Notes: generated by a model from the letters alone, not told the origin. Positions 45,784 through 55,370 are shown, counted from the first letter of the stretch. The stretch: 64,000 nt of DNA from Tenacibaculum aquimarinum (GCF_022478115.1 NZ_JAKGSC010000006.1:1-64000); one strand, 5' to 3'. Numbers and translations: made by a program.

Positions 45784-46587
45784 ATGTCTAAAGTAGTTTT
45801 AATAACAGGAGCTTCCTCTGGAATAGGAAAAGCAATAGCAATTTATTTATTAAGTAAAGGATTTACTGTTTACGGAACAAGTAGAAGTGAAGCAAATGCA
45901 GCTAAATTTCCTTTTAATTTGGTTGCGTTAGATGTTACTAAACCAGCAACGATTACAAGTGCTGTTGAAAAAGTGATTGCTAAAGAAGGAAAAGTAGATG
46001 TTCTTATAAATAACGCAGGTAAAGGAATTACAGGCGCTATTGAAGACACACCAACTTTAGAAATGAAAACCAATTTTGATACTAATTTCTTTGGACCTAT
46101 TGAAGTTATGAAAGCTGTTTTACCACAAATGCGAAAGCAGAAATCGGGTTTAATTTTAAACGTAACTTCTATTGCAGGTTATATGGGTTTGCCATTTCGC
46201 GGAATTTATTCAGCAAGTAAAGGTGCTTTAGAGTTAATTACCGAAGCTACAAATATGGAAGTAAATCAGTTTGGAATTAATGTTGTAAACGTTGCTCCTG
46301 GAGATTTTGCAACTAATATTGCTTCTGGACGTTATCATACACCTGTTTTTGAAAACTCTGCGTACAAAGAAAAATATGCAGAAAATCTAGCTTTAATGGA
46401 TTCTCATGTTTCTGGCGGAATGGATCCAATAGTAATGGCAAAAAAAGTATTACAAATTATAAATACCAAGAATCCGAAAGTACATTATAAAGTAGGCGGG
46501 TTTATGGAGAAATTCTCTATAGTTTTAAAAAGAATTTTACCAGATAAATGGTATCAAAAATTATTGATGAATCATTATAAATTGTAA
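45784..46587 (+). CDS. Short-chain dehydrogenase/reductase
   Basis: 267 residues from ATG 45784, where VVLITGASSGIGKAIAIYLL follows at once; the frame from 45754 adds ten unlikely residues. Active-site YSASKGALE, LINNAGKG and NVTSIAGYMG are intact. NAD(P)-dependent oxidoreductase, substrate unknown. Repeat copy C lies right after it. Confidence 0.93.
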   Translation: MSKVVLITGASSGIGKAIAIYLLSKGFTVYGTSRSEANAAKFPFNLVALDVTKPATITSAVEKVIAKEGKVDVLINNAGKGITGAIEDTPTLEMKTNFDTNFFGPIEVMKAVLPQMRKQKSGLILNVTSIAGYMGLPFRGIYSASKGALELITEATNMEVNQFGINVVNVAPGDFATNIASGRYHTPVFENSAYKEKYAENLALMDSHVSGGMDPIVMAKKVLQIINTKNPKVHYKVGGFMEKFSIVLKRILPDKWYQKLLMNHYKL

Positions 46588-46596
46588 ATTAGCACC

Positions 46597-46720
46597 GCGT
46601 TAGGGATTGCAGCGGCATCCTTTTGCTGTTAGTTCGAGTGAATTTGCTTTTTTTGGCAAATTTGTATCGAGAACAAAGCAAAAGATATAGCGAAAAGCCC
46701 GACCTTTTTAGGTAACGCCC
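46597..46720 (-). repeat. Dispersed structured repeat, copy C (long tip)
   Basis: On the minus strand: GGGCGTTACC, GGTCGGGCTTTTCG, CTATATCTTTT, a 54-base tip, AAAAGGATGCCGCTGCAATC and CCTAACGC. The best-preserved outer arms in the window (GGGCGTTA...TAACGC). The tip itself holds a hairpin AATTTGC/GCAAATT framed by TCTCGATAC and ACTCGAAC. It lies between the SDR and transaldolase genes. Confidence 0.8.
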
Positions 46721-46753
46721 AAAAAAATAAACACAACTTTTAAATATATTTAG

Positions 46754-47407
46754 ATGAAATTTTTTATTGATACAGCAAATTTAGCCCAAATTGAAGAAGC
46801 GCAAGCAATGGGTATTTTAGATGGAGTAACTACAAATCCGTCTTTAATGGCAAAAGAAGGAATTACTGGAGAAGCCAACATTATTAACCATTACAAAGCA
46901 ATTTGTGAGTTGGTAGATGGAGATGTTTCTGCAGAAGTAATTTCTACAGATTTCGACGGAATGGTAAAAGAAGGTGAAGCTTTGGCTGCTTTAAATCCGC
47001 AAATTGTGGTAAAATTACCAATGATAAAAGACGGTGTAAAAGCGTGTAAATATTTTTCTTCTAAAGGAATAAAAACAAACGTGACGTTAGTGTTTTCTGC
47101 AGGTCAAGCATTATTGGCAGCAAAAGCAGGAGCAACGTATGTGTCGCCATTTATTGGTCGTTTAGATGATATTTCTACAGATGGTTTAAACCTAATTGCA
47201 GAAATTCGTCATATATATGATAATTATGGTTTCGAAACTGAAATTTTAGCAGCATCTGTGCGTCATACAATGCACATTATTGATTGTGCAAAATTAGGTT
47301 CTGATGTTATGACTGGGCCTTTAAGCGCCATTGAAGGTTTGTTAAGACATCCTTTAACAGATAGTGGTTTGGCTAAGTTTTTAGCAGATTATAAGAAAGG
47401 AAACTAA
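46754..47407 (+). CDS. fsa: Transaldolase / fructose-6-phosphate aldolase family
   Basis: 217 residues, the short class. MKFFIDTANLAQIEEAQAMG, the catalytic lysine in PQIVVKLPMIKDG and YVSPFIGRLDDI, ASVRHTMHI. Short-class enzymes include MipB/TalC transaldolase and F6P aldolase; the name cannot be settled by eye, but transaldolase in the pentose phosphate pathway is most likely. Terminator hairpin follows. Confidence 0.92.
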   Translation: MKFFIDTANLAQIEEAQAMGILDGVTTNPSLMAKEGITGEANIINHYKAICELVDGDVSAEVISTDFDGMVKEGEALAALNPQIVVKLPMIKDGVKACKYFSSKGIKTNVTLVFSAGQALLAAKAGATYVSPFIGRLDDISTDGLNLIAEIRHIYDNYGFETEILAASVRHTMHIIDCAKLGSDVMTGPLSAIEGLLRHPLTDSGLAKFLADYKKGN

Positions 47408-47431
47408 TCAACCAAGTTGATTTTTATATAG

Positions 47432-47470
47432 AATGTCATTTCGAATTATAATTTCGGAATGGCATTTTTT
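47432..47470 (+). terminator. Terminator-like hairpin between transaldolase and menD
   Basis: AATGTCATTTCGAA pairs (with few G-T pairs) with TTTCGGAATGGCATT, then T residues. It belongs to the same short-hairpin style as other GTCATT repeats in the window. Confidence 0.7.
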
Positions 47471-47482
47471 AAGATTAAAAGA

Positions 47483-49135
47483 ATGTATCCAAAAAAAGAA
47501 CTTGCTCAATTGGTAATTTCAGCATGTAATCAATTTAATATTGATACTGTTGTTATTTCTCCAGGTTCACGAAATGCGCCATTAACGGTTGGTTTTTCTA
47601 ATCATCCTGAAATAGAAACATTAAGTGTTGTAGATGAGCGTTGTGCTGCTTTTTTTGCATTAGGAATTGCACAACAAACGCAAAAACCAGTTGTAATTGT
47701 TTGTACATCGGGTTCTGCTTTGTTAAATTATTATCCTGCAATTGCAGAAGCTTTTTATAGCAATATTCCTTTAGTAGTTATTTCTGCAGATAGACCAAAA
47801 CATTTAATTGATATTGGTGACGGACAAACAATTCGCCAAGAAAATGTGTTTGCAAATCATATTTTATTTTCTGCCAATTTGGTTGATGATTCAATAAATA
47901 AAACTGAAAACTTAAAATTGGTTTCGGAAGCTTTACAAACTTCAATAATTAAAAAAGGACCAGTTCATATTAATGTTCCGTTTGACGAACCTTTGTATGA
48001 AACTGTAGAAGAACTTACTTCTTTTAATTTTCCAAATGTTGTTGTAAACGCAGTGAAGCAATCTGTAAATTATAAGGAGTTTTCAAAAACCTGGAATTCA
48101 TCAACTAAAAAAATGATTTTAGTAGGTGTAAATTATCCGGATGAAGTAGTTCAGAATTTAATAAATCATTTTTCAGAAGATAATTCTGTTTTAATTTTAA
48201 CAGAAACAACTTCTAATTTATATCACAAGAAGCATATCAATTCAATTGATAAACTTATTTTTTCGTTAGATGAAAATGAGTCAGAAAGTTTACAGCCAGA
48301 AGTTTTATTAACTTTTGGAGGAATGGTGGTTTCTAAAAAAATAAAGCAGTTTTTAAGAAAATACAAACCAAAACATCATTGGCACATAGATGAACAAAAA
48401 GCGATGGACACTTATTTTTGTTTATCGGAATTTGTACAAGAAAAACCAGCAGTATTTCTTCAAGGATTATTTGAAGAGGTTATAGATGTCGAAAGTAATT
48501 ATCAACAAAAATGGCTTTCTAAAAGAGATGAAAAAGAAGAAAATCACAAGGTGTTTTTAGCAGATTGTGTTTATTCAGATTTTAAAGCATTTGAGCAAGT
48601 TTTAGAAAGTATACCAAATAATTGTCAGTTACAAATTAGTAATAGTTCAATAATAAGATACGCGCAATTATTCAACTTGAATAAAACGTTGCAAGTCTTT
48701 TGTAATCGTGGTACAAGTGGAATTGACGGAAGTACTTCTACTGCAATTGGAGCCGCTTTTGCAAGCGATAAACAAACTGTCTTTATTACTGGTGATGTTA
48801 GTTTTTTCTATGACAGTAACGCACTTTGGAATAGCAATATTCCGAAAAACTTCAGAATTATATTAGTAAACAATTCTGGTGGTGGAATCTTTAAGATTAT
48901 TCCAGGGCCAAAATCAACAAATGCATTAAACTATTTTGAAACGCCACACGGCTTAACAGCAGAGCATTTGGCTAAAATGTATGGTTTTGAATATGAACAA
49001 GCAACAGACTTAGAAAGTTTAGAAAAAGGTTTGTCAGGTTTCTATTTAGCGTCAAATCAACCAAAAATACTTGAAATTTGTACGCCAAGTGAACTAAACG
49101 ACGTAATTTTGCAGAACTATTTTAAAAGTATATAA
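47483..49135 (+). CDS. menD: 2-succinyl-5-enolpyruvyl-6-hydroxy-3-cyclohexene-1-carboxylate synthase
   Basis: 550 residues from ATG 47483 (MYPKKELAQLVISACNQF); the frame from 47459 reads through the hairpin and is less likely. ThDP-dependent enzyme of menaquinone synthesis. VVISPGSRNAPLTVGF, VDERCAAFFALGIAQ, FCNRGTSGIDGSTSTAIGAA and the ThDP site GDVSFFYDSNALWN are visible. Its stop overlaps the next start (TAATG). menB is nearby at 50.9 kb. Confidence 0.96.
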   Translation: MYPKKELAQLVISACNQFNIDTVVISPGSRNAPLTVGFSNHPEIETLSVVDERCAAFFALGIAQQTQKPVVIVCTSGSALLNYYPAIAEAFYSNIPLVVISADRPKHLIDIGDGQTIRQENVFANHILFSANLVDDSINKTENLKLVSEALQTSIIKKGPVHINVPFDEPLYETVEELTSFNFPNVVVNAVKQSVNYKEFSKTWNSSTKKMILVGVNYPDEVVQNLINHFSEDNSVLILTETTSNLYHKKHINSIDKLIFSLDENESESLQPEVLLTFGGMVVSKKIKQFLRKYKPKHHWHIDEQKAMDTYFCLSEFVQEKPAVFLQGLFEEVIDVESNYQQKWLSKRDEKEENHKVFLADCVYSDFKAFEQVLESIPNNCQLQISNSSIIRYAQLFNLNKTLQVFCNRGTSGIDGSTSTAIGAAFASDKQTVFITGDVSFFYDSNALWNSNIPKNFRIILVNNSGGGIFKIIPGPKSTNALNYFETPHGLTAEHLAKMYGFEYEQATDLESLEKGLSGFYLASNQPKILEICTPSELNDVILQNYFKSI

Positions 49136-49554
49136 TGGATTTCGAAGAAGGAGATAAAGTAGATTTAATTATTGAACAGCAAACACCAATGGGTTACATC
49201 GTTTTAATTAACGATGAATTTGAAGGTTTACTATATAGCAACGAAATTTTTTCTGACGTAGAAGAAGGAATGGAAACTGAAGGTTATATTAAGAAAATTA
49301 GAGAAGACAATAAGATTGATGTTTCTTTAAGACCACAGGGTTTTAGAGCTGTTATTGATTCTGATGTAGATAAGGTTTTAACAAAACTAGAAGAAAAAGG
49401 TTTTATACTTTTAACGGATAAAAGTTCTCCAGAGTCTATAAAATTCCACCTACAAATGAGTAAAAAAGCTTTTAAGAAAGCTGTTGGTAACTTATACAGA
49501 CAAAAGCTAATTATAATTTCTGATGACAGAATTGAGTTAGTTACTGGAGAATAA
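49135..49554 (+). CDS. S1/winged-helix RNA-binding protein, half-length CvfB-like
   Basis: 139 residues: an S1-type domain (about 1-66, MGYIVLINDEFEGLLYSNEIF, IREDNKIDVSLRPQG) and a winged helix (about 75-139, KSSPESIKFHLQMSKKAFKKAVG). This corresponds to the C-terminal half of CvfB-like proteins of about 280 residues; the first S1 domains are absent. Coupled to menD (stop and start share one A). Probably binds RNA in the cytoplasm. Confidence 0.85.
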   Translation: MDFEEGDKVDLIIEQQTPMGYIVLINDEFEGLLYSNEIFSDVEEGMETEGYIKKIREDNKIDVSLRPQGFRAVIDSDVDKVLTKLEEKGFILLTDKSSPESIKFHLQMSKKAFKKAVGNLYRQKLIIISDDRIELVTGE

Positions 49555-49620
49555 TCGAAAATATTTAAAACAATTAAGTTTATTAGTCTTACGATTTTCA
49601 ATTTCGCAAACAGCAAACTT

Positions 49621-50778
49621 TTATTTTCCGTTAATTCTTTCTATGTTGCTGTAAAAAAGCTCTTTATTAGGATCGGAGTTACTCATTTTACCGTAACCAT
49701 TTTTGTAGCTTTCTAAAGCTAAAGAAATTTTACCTTGTTTTTCAAAATACAACCCAACATAGTAATCTCCAATATGAGACCTTGGATAAACGTTTAAAAT
49801 CATTTCGCCAAAATCACGTAAGTAATTTCCATCTTCTTTGTCGATAATTACATCTTCAATAATATAAATATCTTTTTCTCTAATGCCTAAGTTAGAGCCA
49901 AATAAGAAATCTATATCTAAATATTTATTTTCTAAGTAAGCAATAGCATCAGATGGTTCTAAGGCTTTAATTTTTTCTTCAAACTCTTTTGTAGTTATAC
50001 TTCCGTAAGTTTCAAATATTTTATTCATAGCTCTAGGAATAGCTTCTCCTAAAGATGATATGTAGCTTTCAGAGTTCATTTCATCATATTTAAAATGAAA
50101 GTTTTTAGCACTTATAGAGGTTAGATATGTTTTTAATTCTGGTAGTGGCTTCTTTTTTTCTTTACTAAAAAATGGAGCCTCATTTATGTATAAGTAAAAT
50201 GTATTGTCTTCTTTTTCAAATTTATCAACTTGAAAAGACATTATTTTTGCAGTAATATTTGGTGCAAATAAAGGATTTATTGCTATGTAAGCATTAAATA
50301 AGGCTGGTTTTTCATTTAAAAATTGGGCAACTAAATTTGCAGAAGAACCTTGACCAATAATTGATATAAATGGAGAGGTTCTGTAGCTACCTTCCATGAA
50401 AGGTAAAATTTCATTTTTAATAAAACGTAAAAACTTAACATTTCCACCGGTTAATTGATAGGTGTTCTCATCAAAAAAGGTGTCTTCGTTTCTAGTCTTG
50501 TTTATTTGAATACCAACTACAATTTGTTTAGGCGCCTTATCTGTCATTGCAAATAATTTAGAATTTGCAACATAGGTGTCAAAAAGATGCTCGCCATCAA
50601 TAATTATAGCTAAAGGGTAATTGTTAATTGAATCTGTTTGATATCCTTCAGGTAAATAAATTTTTAAATCTCTAGTAGACCTTAATTCCTTAGATTCAAA
50701 TTTTTTATCAATAAATTCTTGTGAAAATGATGATAAACTCACCAAAAGAAGTATTAAGATTCCCCAATTGTTTTTCAT
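49621..50778 (-). CDS. Exported alpha/beta hydrolase (esterase D-like)
   Basis: 385 residues. Signal peptide (ILILLLVSLSSFSQ), then a putative esterase domain: KIYLPEGYQTDSINNYPLAII, nucleophile region ISIIGQGSSANLV where the usual GxSxGG is changed to GQGSSAN. A helical tail (about 250-385) with TPR-like LALESYKNGYGKM follows. Enzyme activity is uncertain because of the changed elbow. Divergent from menB. Confidence 0.78.
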   Translation of the reverse strand: MKNNWGILILLLVSLSSFSQEFIDKKFESKELRSTRDLKIYLPEGYQTDSINNYPLAIIIDGEHLFDTYVANSKLFAMTDKAPKQIVVGIQINKTRNEDTFFDENTYQLTGGNVKFLRFIKNEILPFMEGSYRTSPFISIIGQGSSANLVAQFLNEKPALFNAYIAINPLFAPNITAKIMSFQVDKFEKEDNTFYLYINEAPFFSKEKKKPLPELKTYLTSISAKNFHFKYDEMNSESYISSLGEAIPRAMNKIFETYGSITTKEFEEKIKALEPSDAIAYLENKYLDIDFLFGSNLGIREKDIYIIEDVIIDKEDGNYLRDFGEMILNVYPRSHIGDYYVGLYFEKQGKISLALESYKNGYGKMSNSDPNKELFYSNIERINGK

Positions 50779-50858
50779 AATGTATTGTAGTTTACTTTAA
50801 AAACGTTGTATTTTAATTTTTATTTCGGGGGAAATTAGCTTACAAAAATCGAATGCGC

Positions 50859-50866
50859 TATTTTTG
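50859..50866 (+). promoter_or_regulatory. -7 box of menB
   Basis: TATTTTTG, 34 bases before the start codon; no clear -33. Confidence 0.4.
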
Positions 50867-50900
50867 TGCAACGACAAATTAACGAAAAAACTTACAAATT

Positions 50901-51740
50901 ATGACAAATCCAGATTGGAAAACTGCCAAAGTTTATGAAGATATAACTTATAAAAAATGTAACGGTGTAGCTAGAATAGCATTTAACAGACCAAATGTAC
51001 GTAATGCTTTTAGGCCTAAAACAACATCAGAATTATACGATGCTTTTTATGATGCAGGTGAAGACACATCAATTGGTGTAGTTTTACTTTCTGCGGAAGG
51101 ACCAAGTACAAAAGACGGCGTTTATTCTTTCTGTTCTGGAGGAGATCAAAAAGCACGTGGACATCAAGGTTATGTTGGAGAAGATGGTTACCACAGATTA
51201 AATATTTTGGAAGTACAGCGTTTAATTAGGTTTATGCCAAAAGCTGTTATTTGTGTTGTTCCTGGTTGGGCAGTTGGTGGCGGACACAGTTTACATGTTG
51301 TTTGCGATTTAACATTAGCGTCTAAAGAACACGCAATTTTTAAACAAACAGATGCAGATGTAACTTCTTTTGATGGAGGTTACGGATCAGCATATTTAGC
51401 AAAAATGGTAGGTCAGAAAAAAGCAAGAGAGATTTTCTTTTTAGGAAGGAATTATTCTGCTCAAGAGGCTTATGAAATGGGAATGGTAAATGCCGTAATT
51501 CCTCATGATGAATTAGAAAGTACTGCGTACGATTGGGCACAAGAAATTTTAGAGAAATCTCCAACGTCAATAAAAATGCTAAAATTCGCAATGAATTTAA
51601 CAGATGACGGAATGGTAGGTCAGCAAGTTTTTGCAGGAGAAGCAACACGTTTAGCTTATATGACAGATGAAGCAAAAGAAGGAAGAGATGCGTTTCTTGA
51701 AAAAAGAAAACCTAATTTTCCTAAAGTTTGGATACCATAG
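50901..51740 (+). CDS. menB: 1,4-dihydroxy-2-naphthoyl-CoA synthase
   Basis: 279 residues. Crotonase fold: ARIAFNRPNVRNAFRPKT, FCSGGDQKARG (oxyanion), PGWAVGGGHSLHVVCDLTLAS, DVTSFDGGYGSAYLAKMVG and C-terminal KRKPNFPKVWIP, all typical of MenB. It closes the second ring of menaquinone, the respiratory quinone of Bacteroidetes. Confidence 0.97.
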   Translation: MTNPDWKTAKVYEDITYKKCNGVARIAFNRPNVRNAFRPKTTSELYDAFYDAGEDTSIGVVLLSAEGPSTKDGVYSFCSGGDQKARGHQGYVGEDGYHRLNILEVQRLIRFMPKAVICVVPGWAVGGGHSLHVVCDLTLASKEHAIFKQTDADVTSFDGGYGSAYLAKMVGQKKAREIFFLGRNYSAQEAYEMGMVNAVIPHDELESTAYDWAQEILEKSPTSIKMLKFAMNLTDDGMVGQQVFAGEATRLAYMTDEAKEGRDAFLEKRKPNFPKVWIP

Positions 51741-51757
51741 TCAATTACTAATTTGAT

Positions 51758-51798
51758 AATTTCTAATTACGAATTGTCATAATTAGTAATTAGAAATT
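51758..51798. repeat. AT-rich inverted repeat between menB and purU
   Basis: Arms AATTTCTAATTAC / GTAATTAGAAATT, 13 bp perfect, 15-base loop that itself contains AATT/AATT. No T run follows, so terminator function is doubtful. Confidence 0.6.
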
Positions 51799-51819
51799 TA
51801 TAATTCATAATTAATTAGA

Positions 51820-52689
51820 ATGAAATCACAAGTAGTTACTTTTTTAATAAAATGTCCAGATCAAAAAGGTTTGGTGGCCAAAATAACTAGTTTTTTTTAC
51901 GAAAAAGGATTCAATATTTTAAGCTGTCAGCAATATGTAAATGCTATTGAAGATAGTTATTTTATGCGTGTTCGTTTAAATGCTGAAGGCACAAATGTTT
52001 CTAAAGAAGATTTGGAAAAAAGTTTTTCAACATTAGCCGAACCTTTGCAATTTAATTGGTCTGTAAATTATGGAGACGACACTAAAAATGTAGCAATTAT
52101 GGTTTCGCATACAAGTCATAATTTATACGATTTATTATCTCGTAATAAAGAAGGTTTGTTAGCTTGTAATATTAAATTGGTTATAAGTAATCATAATAAA
52201 TTAAGACACATTGCAGATATGTTTAATGTGCCTTATTATTACTTGCCAGTAACAAAAGAAACAAAACAAGAACAAGAAGCTCAGGTTATGGAATTGTTAG
52301 ATTCTAATAATATTGATTTAACAATTATGGCAAGATATATGCAAATATTGTCTTCTAATTTCATTAATAAATATCCAGAAAAAATCATTAATATTCATCA
52401 TTCGTTTTTACCAGCTTTTCAAGGAGCAAATCCATATAAAAAAGCTTATGAAAGAGGTGTAAAGTTAATAGGAGCAACGGCGCATTATGCTACAGAAGAC
52501 TTAGATGAAGGTCCAATTATTGAGCAAGATGTAGAGCCTGTAACACATGAAAGTACGCCAACAACATTAAAAAGAATTGGAGCAGATATAGAAAAGTTAG
52601 TGTTGGCAAGAGCAGTTAAAAATCATTTAAATCATCAAATTATAGTTTCAGGAAATAGAGCAATTGTGTTTCCAGAAGCTGGAGAGTAA
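51820..52689 (+). CDS. purU: Formyltetrahydrofolate deformylase
   Basis: 289 residues. N-terminal ACT domain (FLIKCPDQKGLVAKITSFFYE) and C-terminal formyltransferase-like domain (VISNHNKLRHIADMFNVPYYY, INIHHSFLPAFQGANPYKKA with catalytic His, GATAHYATEDLDEGPIIEQ). It releases formate from 10-formyl-THF, balancing one-carbon pools together with FolD. Confidence 0.96.
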   Translation: MKSQVVTFLIKCPDQKGLVAKITSFFYEKGFNILSCQQYVNAIEDSYFMRVRLNAEGTNVSKEDLEKSFSTLAEPLQFNWSVNYGDDTKNVAIMVSHTSHNLYDLLSRNKEGLLACNIKLVISNHNKLRHIADMFNVPYYYLPVTKETKQEQEAQVMELLDSNNIDLTIMARYMQILSSNFINKYPEKIINIHHSFLPAFQGANPYKKAYERGVKLIGATAHYATEDLDEGPIIEQDVEPVTHESTPTTLKRIGADIEKLVLARAVKNHLNHQIIVSGNRAIVFPEAGE

Positions 52690-52761
52690 ATCAATTTTTA
52701 GTTGGCATTAAATAAAGGTTTTAGATTCAATTTTAATCTTTTAATTTTTCAATAAATAAGA

Positions 52762-53370
52762 ATGAAAATAATTTGTATTGGGCGCAATTACGCAAAACAT
52801 ATAGAAGAGTTAGCAAACGAAAGACCAGAAAACCCTGTTGTTTTTTTAAAGCCAGATTCGGCAATTTTACCAAGAAAGAATCCATTTTTTATTCCACCAT
52901 TTTCTAATGATGTTCATTATGAAGTTGAGGTTTTAGTAAAGATTAATAAAGTTGGTAAACACATTCAATCTAAATTTGCGCATAAATATTATGATGAAAT
53001 TGGTTTAGGAATCGATTTAACAGCAAGAGACGTTCAGGCAAAATGTAAAGAAAAAGGTTTGCCTTGGGAAAAAGCAAAATCTTTTGATGGAAGTGCTGTT
53101 GTGGGAGAGTTTTATCCGAAGGAACAATTCGATTTAGAGAATCTAAAATTTCAACTATATAAAAATGATGAACTTGTTCAGGACGGAAACACAAATGCAA
53201 TGTTGTGGAAAACTGATGAATTAATTTCGTATGTTTCACAATACTTCACCCTTAAAAAAGGAGACATTATTTTTACAGGAACGCCAGCAGGTGTTGGTAA
53301 AGTTGTCGAAAATGATAATTTAAAAGGTGTTATCGAAGGAAAAGAAGCTTTTAATATTAGAGTGAAGTAA
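52762..53370 (+). CDS. Fumarylacetoacetate hydrolase family protein
   Basis: 202 residues. ICIGRNYAKHIEELANERPENP start, metal-binding VHYEVEVLVKI (E..E) and DLTARDVQAKCKEKGLPWE, and GTPAGVGKV near the end. The minimal FAH domain acts as an oxaloacetate decarboxylase, acylpyruvase or hydratase; substrate unknown. 17 bases before cinA. Confidence 0.92.
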   Translation: MKIICIGRNYAKHIEELANERPENPVVFLKPDSAILPRKNPFFIPPFSNDVHYEVEVLVKINKVGKHIQSKFAHKYYDEIGLGIDLTARDVQAKCKEKGLPWEKAKSFDGSAVVGEFYPKEQFDLENLKFQLYKNDELVQDGNTNAMLWKTDELISYVSQYFTLKKGDIIFTGTPAGVGKVVENDNLKGVIEGKEAFNIRVK

Positions 53371-53387
53371 GTTTCAATATAAAAATA

Positions 53388-54635
53388 ATGAACGCAGAAA
53401 TAATAACAATTGGAGACGAGATTCTTATCGGTCAAATTGTAGATACAAATTCGCAATTTATTGGGAAAGAATTAAATAAAATAGGAGTTTCTGTGTATCA
53501 GATAACTTCAATCCAAGATGAAGAACAACATATATTAAATGCGTTAAAAGAAGCACAAGAACGCGTAGATATTGTTATTTTAACTGGCGGATTAGGGCCA
53601 ACAAAAGACGACATCACAAAAAAAACAATTGCTAAGTATTTTAAAGATGAAATTTTTATTGAGTATCCAGAAGTTATAGCACATATAAAAGAGTTATTTA
53701 GTAAGATAAACCATCCGTTTAAGGAGATTCAACGTTATCAAGCGCAGTTGCCTTCAAAAGCAACCCTGTTAATGAATAATTTTGGAACAGCACCAGGAAT
53801 GTGGTTTTATGAAAATAATACAGTTTTTGTTTCGCTTCCAGGCGTTCCTTATGAAATGAAAGGTTTAATTACCAATCAAGTTTTACCAAGAATACAACAA
53901 CAATTTAAGCTACCTTTTATAATTCATAAAACAATTATGACTTATGGAACAGGAGAAAGTACAATTGCAGAAATAATTGAAGATTTCGAAAATAATTTGC
54001 CAAGCTTTATAAAGTTAGCCTATTTACCATCATTTGGTAAAGTTAGATTGCGTTTATCCGCCAAAGGCGATAATAAAAAAGTTTTAGAAACTGCCTTAGA
54101 AAAGCAATTGCAAGAACTGCAAGAATTAATTCCTGATATTATAACTGGTTTTGATGAAGGAGAAACTATTGAAAAGAGAATTGGCTTACTTTTAAAAAAA
54201 CAAGGCAAAACACTTTCAACAGCCGAAAGTTTAACAGGAGGAAAGATAGCAGCAACATTAGTTTCTGTAGCAGGATCATCAGCATATTATAAAGGAAGTT
54301 TTGTAACCTATTCAGCAGCATTAAAGCAGCAATTATTAAGTGTGCCATCTAAGTTAATAGAAACACATTCTGTAGTAAGTGCTCAAGTAGCTGAAGTTAT
54401 GGCAAAAAATGCTAGAAAAATTACAGAAACAGATTATGCAATTGCTGTAACAGGAAATGCAGGACCAACAACAGATAAAACTGATAAAAGTGTAGGAGTA
54501 GTTTTTATTGCTATTGCAGATAAAAATGGAGTAGAAGCACACCAATTTAATTTTGGGCAACCAAGAGAAAAAGTAATTAATAGAACTGTAACTAAGGCAT
54601 TTGAATTATTACAGCAAAAAATTTTAAAAAAATAA
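53388..54635 (+). CDS. cinA: CinA family nicotinamide-nucleotide amidohydrolase
   Basis: 415 residues. N-terminal molybdopterin-binding-like COG1058 domain (TIGDEILIGQIVDTNSQFIGKEL in two parts, ILTGGLGPTKDDITKKT) and C-terminal PncC amidase domain (LSTAESLTGGKIAATLVSVAGSS, AVTGNAGPTTDKTDKSVG). The pair converts nicotinamide mononucleotide in NAD recycling. Full length. Confidence 0.96.
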   Translation: MNAEIITIGDEILIGQIVDTNSQFIGKELNKIGVSVYQITSIQDEEQHILNALKEAQERVDIVILTGGLGPTKDDITKKTIAKYFKDEIFIEYPEVIAHIKELFSKINHPFKEIQRYQAQLPSKATLLMNNFGTAPGMWFYENNTVFVSLPGVPYEMKGLITNQVLPRIQQQFKLPFIIHKTIMTYGTGESTIAEIIEDFENNLPSFIKLAYLPSFGKVRLRLSAKGDNKKVLETALEKQLQELQELIPDIITGFDEGETIEKRIGLLLKKQGKTLSTAESLTGGKIAATLVSVAGSSAYYKGSFVTYSAALKQQLLSVPSKLIETHSVVSAQVAEVMAKNARKITETDYAIAVTGNAGPTTDKTDKSVGVVFIAIADKNGVEAHQFNFGQPREKVINRTVTKAFELLQQKILKK

Positions 54636-54646
54636 TTAAAATAGTT

Positions 54647-54677
54647 TTGTTCTTATTTAAAAATTGACGTATTTTTG
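54647..54677 (+). promoter_or_regulatory. Promoter of the rpmB operon
   Basis: TTG, 20 bases, TATTTTTG; the -7 box ends 39 bases before rpmB. Confidence 0.58.
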
Positions 54678-54716
54678 CACCTCGTTTAGAGATAACAAAA
54701 TAAAACTGTCAAGAAG

Positions 54717-54956
54717 ATGTCTAGAGTTTGTGAACTTACAGGTAAAAAAGCAATGGTTGGAAACAATGTTTCCCATGCAATGAATAGAACAAAAAGAAGA
54801 TTTAACGCTAATCTTATGACTAAGCGTTTCTTTATTCCAGAAGAAGATAAATGGGTAACCTTAAAAGTATCTGCTTCTGCATTAAAAAACATAAATAGAA
54901 AAGGAATTGCTGCTGTTATTAAAGAAGCAAGAGCAAAAGGATTCTTAACAAAATAA
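54717..54956 (+). CDS. rpmB: 50S ribosomal protein L28
   Basis: 79 residues. MSRVCELTGKKAMVGNNVSH and NRTKRRFNANLM are typical of L28. First of three tightly placed ribosome-linked genes (rpmB, rpmG, DUF4295). Confidence 0.98.
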   Translation: MSRVCELTGKKAMVGNNVSHAMNRTKRRFNANLMTKRFFIPEEDKWVTLKVSASALKNINRKGIAAVIKEARAKGFLTK

Positions 54957-54985
54957 TTCCTTTTTAGGATTAAAATTTTAGCACA

Positions 54986-55168
54986 ATGGCAAAAAAAGGA
55001 AACAGAGTACAGGTTATTTTAGAATGTACTGAGCACAAAGCAACAGGACAACCAGGAACTTCTCGTTATATTACAACAAAAAACAAGAAGAACACTCCAG
55101 ATAGAGTTGAGTTAAAGAAATTTAACCCAATTTTAAAGAAAATGACAGTTCATAAAGAAATTAAATAA
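54986..55168 (+). CDS. rpmG: 50S ribosomal protein L33
   Basis: 60 residues, [34 protein letters not shown], basic. Lacks the zinc CxxC pairs, so it is the C-minus form with a single Cys. Confidence 0.98.
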   Translation: MAKKGNRVQVILECTEHKATGQPGTSRYITTKNKKNTPDRVELKKFNPILKKMTVHKEIK

Positions 55169-55195
55169 TTAGCTACGGCTTTAAATTTATACAAG

Positions 55196-55348
55196 ATGGC
55201 AAAGAAATCAGTAGCATCGTTACAAACAGGAGCAAAAAGATTAAGTAAAGCAATTAAAATGGTAAAATCTCCAAAAACAGGAGCTTACACATTTGTTGAA
55301 GCTATTATGGATCCATCTGCTGTAGATGCCTTTTTAGCAAAAAAGTAA
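55196..55348 (+). CDS. DUF4295 small basic protein
   Basis: 50 residues: MAKKSVASLQTGAKRLSKAI, then MVKSPKTGAYTFVEAIMDPS and FLAKK. In Bacteroidetes this short gene always tends to stand between rpmG and ftsY, so a ribosome-associated function is suspected. Too short for a usual ORF cutoff. A terminator follows. Confidence 0.9.
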   Translation: MAKKSVASLQTGAKRLSKAIKMVKSPKTGAYTFVEAIMDPSAVDAFLAKK

Positions 55349-55370
55349 ACATTTTACTTACATAAAATAT

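Noticed and set aside
47459..47482. Earlier menD start
   Set aside because: It would translate the right arm and T run of a terminator hairpin; ATG 47483 fits MenD proteins.
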